Source: Cymodocea nodosa
Lineage: Eukaryota; Streptophyta; Magnoliopsida; Alismatales; Cymodoceaceae
Assembly (NCBI GenBank): GCA_036874045.1
Contig: JAZBRI010000003.1
Coordinates: 19,445,501-19,509,500, forward strand
Length of the DNA stretch: 64,000 nucleotides
Direction: 5' to 3'
In this document: positions 1 through 12,130 of the stretch, piece after piece
Layout of the letters: each line of letters begins with the position of its first letter
How positions within the stretch are numbered: position 1 is the stretch's first letter
Program-made: the position numbers and the translations under genes
Notes under the pieces: generated by a model
What the model was told of the DNA's origin: nothing
What the model saw: the letters and a program-made list of their open reading frames with translations, nothing else
Databases searched by the model: none

Positions 1-235
1 GCTTTAAACTGACTCTTCGAATACTTAAGTATGGTAACTCACCGAAGATTAACTTTCTTTCGGATACTTAAGCCTGATAACTATCTGATTTTCCTGTAGC
101 TTTATAACAACAATGTCTGAACTACATGTATCTAATTATCTGTCTTCTCATCTTTTGCTGATCTGTCTAATCTATGAAATACAATTTGTTTCCTTACACA
201 GGTTTTTGCATTATCAAAATACTAGGGTCCTTACA
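1..235 (-). repeat. LTR A (SIRE-type copia), 5' end of a minus-strand copy
   Basis: Reverse-complemented, this stretch begins TGTAAGGACCCTAGTATTTT and follows the same course as the LTRs at 1913 and 8846 (AT-rich start, then a GAGTTA / CTTAAGTATCCGAA repeat region). It is cut by the window edge. Its outer end abuts gypsy pol at 236, so it is the LTR of a copia element inserted in that gypsy element in the opposite orientation to the copy at 1913. Confidence 0.75.
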
Positions 236-1912
236 AGTCCAATCCATGTAGTTCCCAAGAAATTAGGATTAACAATTATTAGGAATGAAAGTCAGGACTT
301 GATACCTACTAGAATTCAATCAGGCTAGAGTGTGTGCATAAACTATAGAAAGCTGAATGTTGTGACTAGGAAAGATCATTTTTCCTTACCTTTCATAAAT
401 TAAATACTAGAGAAATTAGCAAGGTAAGAATATTTTTGTTTCCTAGACAGGTATTTAGGATATAACCAAGTGCCAATAGCATTAGAGGATTAAGAGAAAA
501 CAACTTTCACATATCTTAATGGAACTTATGCTTTTAAGAGAATGTCATTGAAATTATGCAATGCACTAGCCACCTTTCAAAGGTGTATGAAGGGCATATT
601 CACTAGAATGACTAAAGATTTTTTAGAAATACTTATGGATGATTTTACTGTATATGGAACTTCATATGAAGTGTGTCTAAACAATTTAGACCAAGTATTA
701 AAACGCTGTGTGGAAAAAAGTCTAGTTCTAAATTGGGAAAAATGTCACTTCATGGTTAAACAATGAATAGTGTTGGGACATGTTGTTTCAAAGAAAGGGT
801 TGGAAGTAGATAAAGCTAAAATATAAGTAATTTCTAATCTACTAGAACCTAAATGAGTAAAAGATATTAGATCATTTCTAGGACATGCTAGATTTTATAG
901 AAGATTTATTAAAGATTTTAGCAAAATAGCTAGACCTTTAACTAATCTATTAAAAGATGTCTCATTCAACTTTGATAAAAATTGCAAAGAAGCATTTTCA
1001 AGCTTAAAACTAGCTTAATTTCAACTCCTATAATACAAGCACCTAATTGGAGCTATCAATTTGAATTAATGTGCGATGCATCTGATTTTACTATAGAAGC
1101 AATGCTGGGACAGAAGATAGAAAAATCTCCTAGAGTGATTCATTATGGAAGCAAAACTTTAACTAATACTTAGGTTAATTATACAACTACTAAAAAAGAA
1201 TTGTTAGTTGTTGTATTTGCCTTAGAAAAGTTTACATCATATCTGATTGGAGCTAAAGTGATAGTATACACGGATCATTCGCCTAATAGCAAAGAAAGAG
1301 ACTAAACCTAGATTGATCTGATGGATATTATTATTGCAAGAATTTGATTTAGAAATTAAAGATAAAAAAGGTTATGAGAATGTAGTAGCAGATCATTTAT
1401 TAAGATTACAAATAGAAAAATCAAATTTTGAAATTAAAGATAATTTTCCTAATGAACAATTAATGACCATCAACACAATGCCTTAGTATGCAGAATAGTT
1501 AAGTGCTTAGTTACTGGTTTAAAACCTAAGGATTGGAATAGACAGGATAAGAAATTGTTCTTTTGAAGAGTAAAATATTACTATTGGTAAGACCTATACT
1601 TATTTAAGAAATGTCCTGATCTGATTTTAAGGAGGTGTATTCCAGAAACTGAATATTAGAGTATATTGTCTTTCTACCATGACCAAGCATGTGAAGGGCA
1701 TTTTGGTTAAGGGAAAACTACTGCCAAAATTCTACAATGTGGCTTTTATTGGCCAATATTATTCAAAGATGCTCATAAATACTATTGTTGTTTAAGATGA
1801 CAACAAATAGAAAGAAAAAAAAAGAGGAATATGATGCCTCTCAATCTTATTGTTGAGGTTGAAATCTTTGATGTGTGGGGAATACATTTTATGGGTCCAT
1901 TTCCTATGTCAA
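236..1912 (+). pseudogene. Athila-type Ty3/gypsy pol fragment (RT, RNase H, start of integrase)
   Basis: Read through several frames, the segment gives reverse transcriptase motifs in order: INYRKLN near 340, LDRYLGYNQVPIA near 450, the catalytic box LMDDF near 633, then VLNWEKCHFMV near 730 and [18 protein letters not shown] near 870. RNase H follows (LMCDASDF near 1068). An integrase zinc-binding segment (GHFGQGKTTAKILQCGFYWP) lies near 1690 and the start of the integrase core ([10 protein letters not shown]) near 1875. Spacing and wording fit the Athila/Tat branch of gypsy. There are many stops and frameshifts, several at codons expected to be Gln (for example before EKTTFT near 492). It is truncated on the left by the minus-strand LTR A and on the right by the plus-strand LTR A. 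Non-functional. Confidence 0.85.
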
Positions 1913-3756
1913 TGTTAGAACCCGAGTATTTTGATAATGCAAAACCTATGTGAGGGAACATATTGTATTTCATAGATTAGTCAGTGTAGTATAAGATTAG
2001 AAGGCAGTTAATACAAATTCCAAGTAGCAAACAGATTGCAGTCTATACCAGAAGATACTACTTTAAAGCTACAGGAAAATCAGACAGTTACAGGTCCAAG
2101 TATCCGAAGAGTAAAACCGCAGCAAGACTATCAGACAGTTAGAAGGATAACTATCTAGATTTTACAAAGCCTTCGAAGAGTTAAATAATCAGATAGTTAA
2201 GTTGGTTGAATGATTAGAGAGTTAAGGAGTTAACTATCTGAAAATAAAAGGAAAATCGAAAAGTTAGAAAGGCTAACTATCTGAAACTTAAGTCATTCAA
2301 TTAACCACGTGCAGAAATACAGAACGAAATCTTAAAGGACTTTTCGGAAAGGTAGATAACTATTCAAGTTTTCTTTCAGAGAGTTAGATAACTATTCGAG
2401 TTTTTCGGAGAGTTACAAGTATAACTTTCTAAAACTTAAGTCATCTTATTACGCACGTGCGGAATGGAGAAGCCGGCAGTTGAAAGCTTAAAAGGGAAAA
2501 TCAGAGAGTTAGATAACTATCCAAAAGTTCAAGAGAGTTTCGGTAAGTTACAGTTTAACTATCCGAAACTTAAGTCATTAAAATTGACACGTGCAGAATT
2601 CCAAACAAAAGCTTATATAAGTTTTTAGAGAGTTAGAAAGATAACTATCCGAAACCTCAAGAGAGTTTTGGTGAGTTACAGTTTAACCATCCGAAACTTA
2701 AGTCAATGAATTTCCCACGTGTAGAATTCCAGACAAATGCTCAAATGAGTTTTCAAAAAGTTAGAAAGATAATTATCCGAAAAATGGGAAGTTTCAGTGA
2801 GTTACACTCTTAACTATCCAAAACTTAAGTTATGTTTTTATGCACGTGCAGATTTGATGGGACAACTGTCGGAGAATTAAAAGAAATGTCAGAGAGTTAC
2901 AGTACTTAACTATTCAAAAGTTAGCAGCTCTTTTCAGTAAGTTAAATACAAGACTCCGAACTCTTGACATTACACGTGAGCAACTTAAAATCCTCACGTG
3001 ACTCAGATAACAGGATATGAGTAATGAATCGGTAAGTTATGGATGCATTTCGACAAGTTATTTTTATAACCATCCGAAAGCCTGAGATTATCGGAAGGTT
3101 ACTTATTGAACATTAGACAAAACGGTAACTTACCATATTTAGGTCTGATTATTTACCAAATACAGTAGAATACATCCGTTGAAAGAAAAAAATATGATCA
3201 TTATACCTTTGGTATAAATATGAGGATTTTAAGAGAGGAAAACACAAAGATAACATATATACCACATACAATAAGCTACACTCCAATTCCAATTAAACTC
3301 AAGTCTACAAACAATGAAGCATATTCTAAAGATCTACTACAGAAAAAGCTATGTGCGCCAAAACTCTGATTGAAAGACTCAAGTTGTTGGTTCGTGGCTT
3401 CAACCTGAAAGCTACATTCAGTTGTTGGTTTGAGTTTCGACTTGAAAACTCTAGAGGTTGGTTTACTAAAGTTTATACCTAAAAACTTCTATGTTGTTGG
3501 TTCTTGCTTTGACCTGAAAGTAAGTGTGTAAATGTTGAAACACTTAGTGAAGCCCAAGTGAATCTTGGGGGTGGACTAGCCAAGTTGGTGAACCACCTAA
3601 ACTTGTTGTGTGTTATCTTTCTTTACTGCTTTGCATTCATTTAGTTTCATCTCATTTCATTTCTATTGAATCATTCGATTCAACAATCAAAAGAATATAA
3701 AAAATTACACACATTCACCATTCACCCCCCCTCTAGTGAGTCTACCGATCCTAATA
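1913..3756 (+). repeat. 5' LTR of SIRE-A
   Basis: Aligned end to end with 8846-10689 (same length). The central part (about 2140-3110) is an array of related units, each with GAGAGTTA, TAACTATCCGAA, ACTTAAGTCA and a G-box. CACGTG occurs at 2306, 2454, 2588, 2716, 2843, 2973 and 2995, mostly 125-148 bp apart. The last 350 bp carry repeats of GTTGGTT(T/C) flanked by 'acctgaaa' (about 3380-3520). Confidence 0.92.
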
Positions 3757-3758
3757 AT

Positions 3759-3770
3759 TGGTATCAGAGC
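3759..3770 (+). other. Primer binding site (initiator-Met tRNA type)
   Basis: TGGTATCAGAGC two bases after the LTR end, the standard copia priming site complementary to the 3' end of initiator methionine tRNA. Confidence 0.92.
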
Positions 3771-3807
3771 GAGGTTAATCCTTCATAAGATTTAACCATC
3801 TAGATTT

Positions 3808-5358
3808 ATGGCTCATTTTACTGAGGGACAAAACATCCACAGACCTCCTCTATTCGATGGTTCCAATTATAACTATTGGAAGAATAGAATGGAGTGCTTC
3901 CTTAGGAGTTCTGATGTTAAACTCTAGAAAATTATTGTTCTTGGAACTATACTTCCAACCAGTGATGTTATGAACTGGTCTAAGGAGGATGAGAAACTCA
4001 TCTAGTTGGATGCTATAGGGCTGAATATCATTTATTGTGCACTAACTGCTGATCAATATAATAAAGTATCTACATGTAAGTTTGCTCATGAGGCTTGGAA
4101 AATCCTTCAAGTTACTCACGAAGGTACAAACCAAGTTAAGGATACAAAAATCAGTATCTTGTTGAGAAAACTAGAACTATTTAAAATGAATGATAATGAA
4201 AACATAACTGAAATGTTTTCAAGATTTACTGAAATCATTAACAATTTGAAAAGCTTGGGAAAGGAATTCTCTTCACGTGAACAAGTACAAAAGATCCTAA
4301 GGAGCTTAACTGTTGAATGGAAACAGAAGTCCACATCTATTCAAGATTCCAATGATCTCAACAACTACACAGTTGATGAACTATTAGGCAATCTTCTGGC
4401 CCATGAAGTTCAGATGAAGGACTGGAAAGAGCAAGAAGGAGCTGTTGAAAAGAAAGCTGAAATGAAAAAGGAAATAGCATTTCCATCTACAGAAGAAGCT
4501 CCAAGCTCAGACGATGATGAGATCATGTTGCTGGCAAGGAACTTCAGAAAGTTCATGAGGAAAAAGAATAAGCCCAACTCCTCTAAAAGAACTGTCCCTA
4601 CATGTTTCAAATGTAAAAGGCAAGGGCACATACAAACCTTCTGTCCATTTCAAATAGAAGAGGATCAAGGAGATAAGAAGAAGAGATTGAAGGACAAAAA
4701 GAATATGGCTCTCAAAGCTACATGGGATGACAGTAGCTCTTCAAGTTGTTCATTAAATTCTGAAGATGAAGCTGCAGCCAACGTGTGTTTTGCAACACAA
4801 GAGGTATGCTCTTCTTCCTCTAGTTCAGAAAATGAGCATGATGATTTAGACATAAACAATCTTCTATCTACTGTAGATAATTTATATGTGAAGTGTAGAG
4901 AATTTAAGAAAGAAATTAAAAGGTTAAATCATTGCTTAGAAAATTCATTTGCTAAATTAGAATCAACTATAGTTGAAAATAGAAATCTAAAATCAAATTT
5001 AGATAAGTATAGTTGTGTTAACTGTGAATTAAAAGAAGAAAATAAAAATCTATTAACCACTATATCAGATTTGAAAGATACCATATGTAAATTTACTCAA
5101 AGTCAAAAAGGATTAAATAAAATAATAGGATCTCAACAATCAAATGGGAATAAATATGGCCTAGGGTGTGCTACACCACAGGAAATACCTTATTGTGGTG
5201 GAGTGATTCGATCTTATAGAGATGGCACCACTATGTTTGCCATCAAACGAAGATCAGGTCATATGTGGCTACTAAGAGGCAATAGATTTAATGTTTTAAG
5301 GACTAACTCTACTAGACCTAAGAAGATTTGGGTACCAAAAGCTTTAATTTCAGTATGA
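3808..5358 (+). pseudogene. SIRE-A gag (capsid/nucleocapsid), disrupted
   Basis: The copia gag begins at ATG 3808 (MAHFTEGQNIHRPPLFDG) and stays in one frame to 5358. It shows the UBN2-type capsid region, a zinc knuckle C-X2-C-X4-H-X4-C (CFKCKRQGHIQTFC, near 4603), an acidic serine-rich stretch (SSSSSCSLNSEDE), then a Leu/Asn/Glu-rich coiled-coil tail (about 4850-5130). Two TAG stops near 3928 and 4002 lie where relatives have Trp, so each could be one G-to-A change. The family role is forming the virus-like particle and packaging element RNA. Confidence 0.85.
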
Positions 5359-5359
5359 T

Positions 5360-8300
5360 TTGTAGGGTGATAAGGAGTTTCAAGCACGTTCAACTAAATG
5401 GATCATGGACAGTCGATGCTCAAAGCACATGACAGGTAAGAAAAGTCTTCTTGACTCTATTAAAAACTTAAGTTCAAGATCTGTTAAGTTTGGAAATAAT
5501 GAAAAGTGTAAAATAACTGCAATAGGAAATATTACATCTGAAAATGGTATAATTGAGAATGTCTTGCATGTAAATGGATTAAAGAAAAAATTGTTAAATG
5601 TAGGACAATTATGTGATAAAGGTTATACTGTTTCTTTTAATGCTGAAAATTGCTACATTATTGATCCAGCCACGAATGATACAAAATTTACTAGTATTAG
5701 AAATTACTCAATATATACATTAAACTTTCCATGTGAAAATTCTCCAAGCAATTCTTGTTTGGTAGCAACTGGTGAAGATGATTGGGTGTGGCATAGAAGA
5801 CTTGGTCACATCAGTATGAAGAATATCAGAAAGCTATCCATGGGTGATCTTGTCAAGGGTCTGCCTAAACTCACTTTTAAGAAAGATAGAGTGTGCAGTG
5901 AGTGTATGCTAGGGAAGCAGAAGAGAACTACTCTTCACAGCAAAGTTGTATTTACCACCAAAAGGCCATTGGAACTACTACATCTAGATTTGTTTGGTCC
6001 TTCTCAAGTATCGAGTCTTGGGGGTCGAAAATATACCTTTGTTATTGTTGATGATTTCTCCAGATTAACTTGGGTAATATTTTTGACACATAAAAATGAA
6101 ACTTGCAATGAGTTCAGGAATTTTTGCATAAGAGTTCAGAATCAGAAGGAACTAACAGTAAAGAAAATCAAAAGTGATTATGGAGGAGAATTTGAAAACT
6201 ATGATTTTGAAAATCTTTGCAATTCATTCAGAATTCTACATGAATTCTCCTATCCTAGAACTCCTGCTCAAAATGGAGTTGTGGAAAGGAAAAATAGGAC
6301 ACTACAAGAAATGGCTAGAACTATATTAAATGCCACGGATCTACCTAAATTTCTTTGGGTAGAAGCTGTAGGAATAGCTTGTCACATTTCCAACAGAACT
6401 CACATTAGATCTATGTTGAATAAGACACCATTTGAAATTTAGTTTAATAAGACTCTAAATGTTGGCTATTTTAAGACATTTGGATGCAAATGCTTTGTCT
6501 TAAATACAGGAAATGCTAAAGACAAGTTTGATGCAAAGTTTGAACCTGCCATACTTGTTGGTTACTCCTCTAGAAGCAAAGCTTACAGGGTATATTTTGC
6601 TAAAGATAGAAGAGTAGAGGAGAGTATAAATGTTCAGTTTGATGAAGATATGATCCAGAATTTCAAAAATTTGGAGATTAAAATTGAGAGTGAAAATGAA
6701 TATTTTGAAGATGATAACTGCAAGCAGAAACTCATTTCACAAGTGTTAGAACAGAATCTCATCAATAGGTATCAGAATCATAACAGTTGAAAGTTCAGAT
6801 CTGATCATCTTAAGGAACAAATTATTGAAAATATATATAAAGGGGTATAAACTAGAAGCAAAGCACAAGATATCTACAATTTTTGTGCATTTGTGTCAGA
6901 AATAGAGCCAAAATCAGTAGATGAAGCATGTAAGGATACCTACTGGACAATGGCTATGTAAGAAGAATTAAATCAGTTTCAGAAAAATAATGTTTGGGAA
7001 CTAGTAGAAAAACCTGTAGGAAAATCCATCATTGGAACTAAATGGATTTTCAAAAACAAATTAGATGAAGAAGGTAACATTCTCAGAAATAAAGCTCGAT
7101 TAGTTGCACAAGGCTACAATCAGTAGGAAGGTATTGACTATGAAGAAACTTTTGGTCCTGTAGCCAGGATTGAAGCTATCAAAATGTTGCTTGCTTTTGC
7201 AAGTAGTATGAAGATAAGATTGTTTTAGATGGATGTGAAAAGTGCCTTCTTAAATGGAGAAATTTAGGAAGAAGTGTTTGTTAAACAACCTCTTGGATTT
7301 GAAGATGAATTCAAATCGGATCATGTCTACAAACTAAGAAAGGCTCTATATGGTCTGAAACAGGCACCTAGAGCTTGGTATGAGAAATTGAAAAAGTTCT
7401 TAACTGAAAATAATTTTTCTATAGGCAAAGTGGGCAGCACTTTGTTTATCAAAACTTTTGATGTGCATATTTTGATTGTACAGATATATGTTGATGATAT
7501 AGTCTTTGGAACCACTTTAGAAGATCTCTATCATGAATTTCAGAATTTGATGAAAAATAAATTCGAAATGAGCATGATGGGAGAATTGAAGTTTTTCTTG
7601 GGATTACAGATTCATCAAGTGCATAATGGCATTTTTGTCAAACAAGAAAAATACTACAAAGAGATGTTAAAGAAATTTGGTTATGAAAACATCAAACCTA
7701 CAAATACTCCAATGAGTTCAAGCATTAAACTGGAAATGGATGATTCAAGTGTTGTAGTGGATCAAAAGCAATATAGAGGTATGATTAGATCCCTGTTATA
7801 CCTTTTAGCTAGTAGGCTAGATATTATGTTTAGTGTATGCTTGTGTGCTAGATTTCAAGCATCACCAAAGGAATCGCACTTGAAATTAGTCAAAATGATT
7901 TTCAAAATATCTACAAGGAACAAAAGATTTCGGACTATTCTACTCAGCTGACAGTAATTTGATTTTAATTGGCTATAGTGATGTAGATTATGTAGGCAGC
8001 AGATCTAACAGAAAAAGCACTACTGGTACATGTCAATTACTTGGAAATTCTTTAATCTTCTGGTTTAGTAGAAAACAAAATTGTATAGCTTTATCTACTA
8101 CTGAAGTCGAGTATATTGCAATAGGATTGTGTTGTGCTCAAATCCTTTGGATGCAGCAAACTTTAGCAGATTACAAACTGAAAATTCAAAATTCAATCAT
8201 TTTTTGTGATAATAGTAGTGCAATGAGTCTATCTAAGAATGCAGTACTTCATTCTAGAGCCAAGCATATCGAGATCAAACATCACTTTCTAAAAGATCAT

Positions 8301-8438
8301 GTGGAAAAAGTGAACATCTCACTTAAGTTTGTGCCAATAGAAAATCAACTTGTAGATATTTTCGCCATACCTTTAAATGAATCAACTTTTAATCATATTA
8401 GAAGAAATCTAGGCATATGTTCTTTACTAGACCTTTAA
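5360..8438 (+). pseudogene. SIRE-A pol: protease, integrase, reverse transcriptase, RNase H
   Basis: Domains in order: aspartic protease with the active-site triad altered (DSRCSKHMTG near 5405, where DSG is expected); GAG-pre-integrase HHCC zinc region (WHRRLGHIS to CSECMLGKQ, 5790-5920); integrase core with its acidic residues in LDLFGP (near 5990), KSDYGGEF (near 6170) and NGVVERKNR (near 6275); RT with ALYGLKQAPRAWY (near 7345) and catalytic YVDD (near 7490); RNase H ending at 8438. Stops at about 6440, 6788, 6848, 6958, 7124, 7227 and 7265 mostly replace Gln or Trp codons, and there is a frameshift near 7900. Family role: reverse transcription and integration; this copy is dead. Confidence 0.88.
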
Positions 8439-8845
8439 ATATTTTTTTCATCAAGCTCACCATATGGGAGCTTGTTTTCTGCTAACTTACTCGTGTAGGA
8501 TATATTCAATATTAGTTTTATAGTCCTCACCTTTTTATATAATGACAAAAAGGGGGAGAAGAATTTGGAAATTAGAGAAGTATATGGTCACTTACAGTAT
8601 TTCCAGCAAGAACAGAAAGAGAACTATAAAAAGGGAAAGACAAACTCAACACACAGATAGGGGGAGAAGACAGCACAAAGTTAGGGGAAGGAATCTCACC
8701 ACGTTAGTATATTCTTTATAAATTCTCAATGTGAATTCCTGTTTTATTTAATTCTCTATGTGACTGAATGTATAGAAATACTCTAGGGAGTGAAATACAT
8801 GTAAATAAATGTAAAGGATTTTGTCATTATCAAAAAGGGGGAGAT
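8439..8845 (+). other. SIRE-A 3' UTR with repeated polypurine tracts
   Basis: Non-coding segment between RNase H and the 3' LTR. It contains three tract-like runs: AAAAAGGGGGAGAAG (8546-8560), AGGGGGAGAAGA (8659-8670) and the terminal AAAAAGGGGGAGA (8832-8844), which lies next to the LTR start and is the one expected to prime plus-strand DNA. Confidence 0.8.
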
Positions 8846-10689
8846 TGTTAGAACCCAAGTATTTTGATAATGCAAAACCTATGTGAGGGAACATATTGTA
8901 TTTCACAGATTAGTCAGTGCAATATAAGATCAAAAGGCAGTTAGTACAAATTCCAAGCAGCAAACAGATTGCAGTTTATACCAGAAGATACTACTTTAAA
9001 GCTACAGGAAAATCAGACATTTATCGGTCTAAGTATTCGAAGAGTAAAGCAACAGCAAGACTATCAGACAGTTAGAAAGATAACTATCTAGATTTTACAA
9101 AGCCTTTAGAGAGTTAAATAATCAGACAATTAAGTTGGTTGAATGATCAGAGAGTTAAGGAGTTAACTATCCAAAAGCAAAAGGAAAATCGAAAAATTAG
9201 AAAGGCTAATTATCTGAAACTTAAGTCATTCAATTAACCACGTGCAGAAATATAGAACGGAATCTTAAAGGACTTTTCGGAGAGTTAGATAACTATCTGA
9301 GTTTTCTTTCGGAGAGTTAGATAACTATTCGAGTTTTTCGGAGAGTTACAGGTATAACTTTCTAGAACTTAAGACATCTTATTACGCACGTGTAGAATGG
9401 AGAAGCCAGCAGTTGAAAGCTTAAAAGGGAAAATTGGAGAGTTAGATAACTATCTAAAAGTTCAAGAGAGTTTCAGTAAGTTACAGTTTAACTATCCGAA
9501 ACTTAAGTCGTTAAAATTGCCACGTGCAGAATTCCAGACAGAAGCCTATATAAGTTTTCAAAGAGTTAGAAAGATAACTATCTGAAACCTCAAGAGAGTT
9601 TCAGTGAGTTATAGTTTAACCATCTGAAACTTAAGTCAGTGAATTTCCCACGTGCAGAATTCCAGATAAATGCTCAAATGAGTTTTCGAAAAGTTAAAAA
9701 GATAACTATCCTAAAAATGGGAAGTTTCTGTGAGTTACACTCTTAACTATTCGAAACTTAAGTTATGTTTTTATGCACGTGTAGATTTGAAGGGACAGCT
9801 ATCGAAGAATTAAAAGAAATGTCGGAGAGTTAAAGTAGTTAACTATCTAAAAGTCAGGAGCTCTTTTCGGTAAGTTAAATACAAGACTCCGAACTCTTGA
9901 CATTACATGTGAGCAACTTGAAATCCTCACGTGACTTAGATAACAGGATATGAGTAATGAATCGGTAAGTTATGGATGCATTTCGGCAAGTTATTTTTAT
10001 AACCATCCGAAAGCCTGAGATTATCGGAAGGTTACTTACTGAACATCAGACAGAATGGTAACTTACCATATTTAGGTCTGATTATTTACCAAGTACAGTA
10101 GAATACATCCGTTGAAAGAAAAAAATATGATCGTTATACCTTTGGTATAAATATGGGGAGTTTAAGAGAGGAAAACACAGAGATAACATATATACCACAT
10201 ACAGTGAGCTACACTCCGATTCCAATTACACTCAAGTCTGCAGATAGTGAAGCATATTCTAAAGATCTACTATAGAAAAAGCTCTGTGCGCCAAAACTCT
10301 GATTGAAAGACTCAAGCTGTTGGTTCGTGGCTTCAACCCGAAAGCTACATTCAATTGTTGGTTTGAGTTTCGACCTAAAAACTCTAGAGGTTGGTTTACT
10401 AAAGTTTATACCTAAAAACTTCTATGTTGTTGGTTCTTGCTTTGACCTAAAAGCAAGTGTGTAAGTGTTAAAACACTTAGTGAAGCCCAAGTGAATCTTG
10501 GGGGTGGACTAGCCAAGTTGGTGAACCACCTAAACTTACTGTGTGCTATCTTTCTTTACTGCTTTGCATTCGTTTAGTTTCATCTCATTTCATTTCTATT
10601 GAATCATTCGATTCAACAATCAAAAGAATATAAAAAATTACACACATTCACCATTCACCCCCCCTCTAGTGAGTCTACCGATCCTAACA
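8846..10689 (+). repeat. 3' LTR of SIRE-A, shared with a second tandem unit
   Basis: 1844 bp, same boundaries as the copy at 1913. G-boxes at matching places (near 9240, 9386, 9521, 9649, 9776 and 9929); the one near 9905 has decayed to CATGTG. The LTR is followed by a second PBS-like site (TAGTATCAGAGC, 10692-10703, one G-to-A change) and another gag, so it doubles as the 5' LTR of a tandem unit. Confidence 0.92.
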
Positions 10690-11718
10690 ATTAGTATCAG
10701 AGCGAGGTTAATCCTTCATAAGATTTAACCATCTAGATTTATGGCTCATTTTATTGAGGGACAAAACATCCACAGACCTCCTCTATTCGATGGTTCCAAT
10801 TATAACTATTGGAAGAATAGAATGAAGTGCTTCCTTAGGAGTTCTGATGTTAAACTTTAGAAAATTGTTGTTCTTGGAACTACACTTCCAACCAGTGATG
10901 TTATGAATTGGTCTAAGGAGGATGAGAAACTCATCTAGTTGGATGCTAGAGGGCTGAATGTCATTTATTGTGTACTAACTATTGATCAATATAATAAAGT
11001 ATCTACATGTAATTCTGCTCATGAGGCTTTGAAAATCCTTCAAGTTACTCACGAAGGTACAAGCCAAGTTAAGGATACAAAAATCAGTATCTTGTTGAGA
11101 AAACTAGAACTATTTAAAATGAATGATAATGAAAACATAACTGAAATGTTTTCAAGATTTACTAAAATCATTAACAGTTTGAAAGGCTTGGGAAAGGAAT
11201 TCTCTTCACATGAATAGGTGTAGAAGATCCTGAGGAGCTTAACTGTTGAGTGGAAACAGAAGTCTACATCTATTCAAGATTCCAATGATCTCAACAACTA
11301 CACAGTTGAAGAACTATTGGGCAATCTTCTGGCCCACGAAGTTCAGATGAAAGACTGGAAAGAGCAAGGAGCTACTGAAAAGAAAGCTGAAAAGAAAAAG
11401 GAAATAGCATTTCCATCTACAAAAGAAGCTCCAAGCTCAGACGATGATGAGATCATGTTGCTGGCAAGGAACTTTAAAAAGTTCATGAGGAAAAAGAATA
11501 AGCCTAGCTCCTCTAAAAGAACTGTCCCTACATGTTTCAAATGTAAAAGGCAAAGGCACATACAGACCTTCTATCCATTTTAGACAGAAGAGGATCAAGG
11601 AGATAAGAAGAAGAGATTGAAGGACAAAAAGAATATGGCTCTCAAAGCTACATGGGATGATAGTAGCCCTTCAAGCTGTTCATCAGATTCTGAAGATGAA
11701 GCTGCACCAACGTGTGTT
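10690..11718 (+). pseudogene. Second SIRE-A internal region, gag only, truncated
   Basis: From ATG 10741 the sequence repeats the gag at 3808 closely, with the same two Trp-to-stop sites, an extra stop near 11215 and another in the zinc-knuckle tail near 11581. Similarity breaks off inside the acidic serine-rich stretch at about 11718 (after 'aacgtgtgtt'). It is the second unit of a tandem LTR-internal-LTR-internal array. Confidence 0.85.
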
Positions 11719-12130
11719 CTAAAATGTTGAAAAAATTAAGAGTCAGTTAGACCTGAAATTCTTCGATCTTGAGCAAAGTATAAACTATTATTATAAGTAT
11801 TTTTATTAGTTATAACTTTACGAGAAGTCTATTGAGTTATGCTTAACTCAACGAACTTACTCTGTTGAGTCTAGGATAAGTTAACGAACTTACTCTGTTG
11901 AGTTGATTATAACTCAACGGATCTAGGATAAGTTAACGAACTTACTCTGTTGAGTTGATTATAACTCAATAGAGTACTGTAGTTAAGTCCATAGACTTAG
12001 TCTGTGGAGTTAATCGTAACTCCTCGATGAGAGAAGTGAGAGAGCGAGAGTTTGCGCTGTAAAATGACTCGATTACCTGCCAAAAACTTAGGGTTTATTT
12101 ATACTAAAACTTAGGATTTGGGGGCATTAT
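11719..12130. repeat. Orphan segment with tandem GTTGAGTTG / TAACTCAAC repeats
   Basis: No coding signal. At about 11875-11970 a unit of roughly 55 bp (GGATAAGTTAACGAACTTAC, then CTGTTGAGTTG, a short loop and TAACTCAAC) occurs about twice, with partial copies around it. It may be the truncated start of another LTR (TGTTCTAAAATG at about 11716). It ends at the left edge of LTR D. Confidence 0.5.

Larger units (their letters stand above)
1913..10689 (+). mobile_element. Full-length SIRE-type Ty1/copia element (family A), degraded
   Basis: Complete LTR-internal-LTR structure: two 1844-bp LTRs starting TGTTAGAACCC and ending CTAATA/CTAACA, a primer binding site matching initiator-Met tRNA just inside the 5' LTR, gag, protease, integrase, RT and RNase H in copia order, and a polypurine tract abutting the 3' LTR. 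Long LTRs, total length (8777 bp), the AAAAAGGGGGAGAT tract and the CCCCCCTCTAGTG motif near the LTR end suggest the SIRE/Maximus lineage. The left flank is GTCAA; the matching duplication cannot be seen because another internal region follows directly after the 3' LTR. Several premature stops make it non-autonomous. Confidence 0.9.

Noticed and set aside
236..1912. Integrated pararetrovirus (caulimovirid)
   Set aside because: RT is followed by RNase H and an integrase zinc region and core start, the gypsy LTR-element order; no movement or coat protein motif.
3759..3770. tRNA genes near the initiator-Met and Asp-type sites
   Set aside because: Only the 12-18 base primer sites are present; no cloverleaf or A/B boxes.
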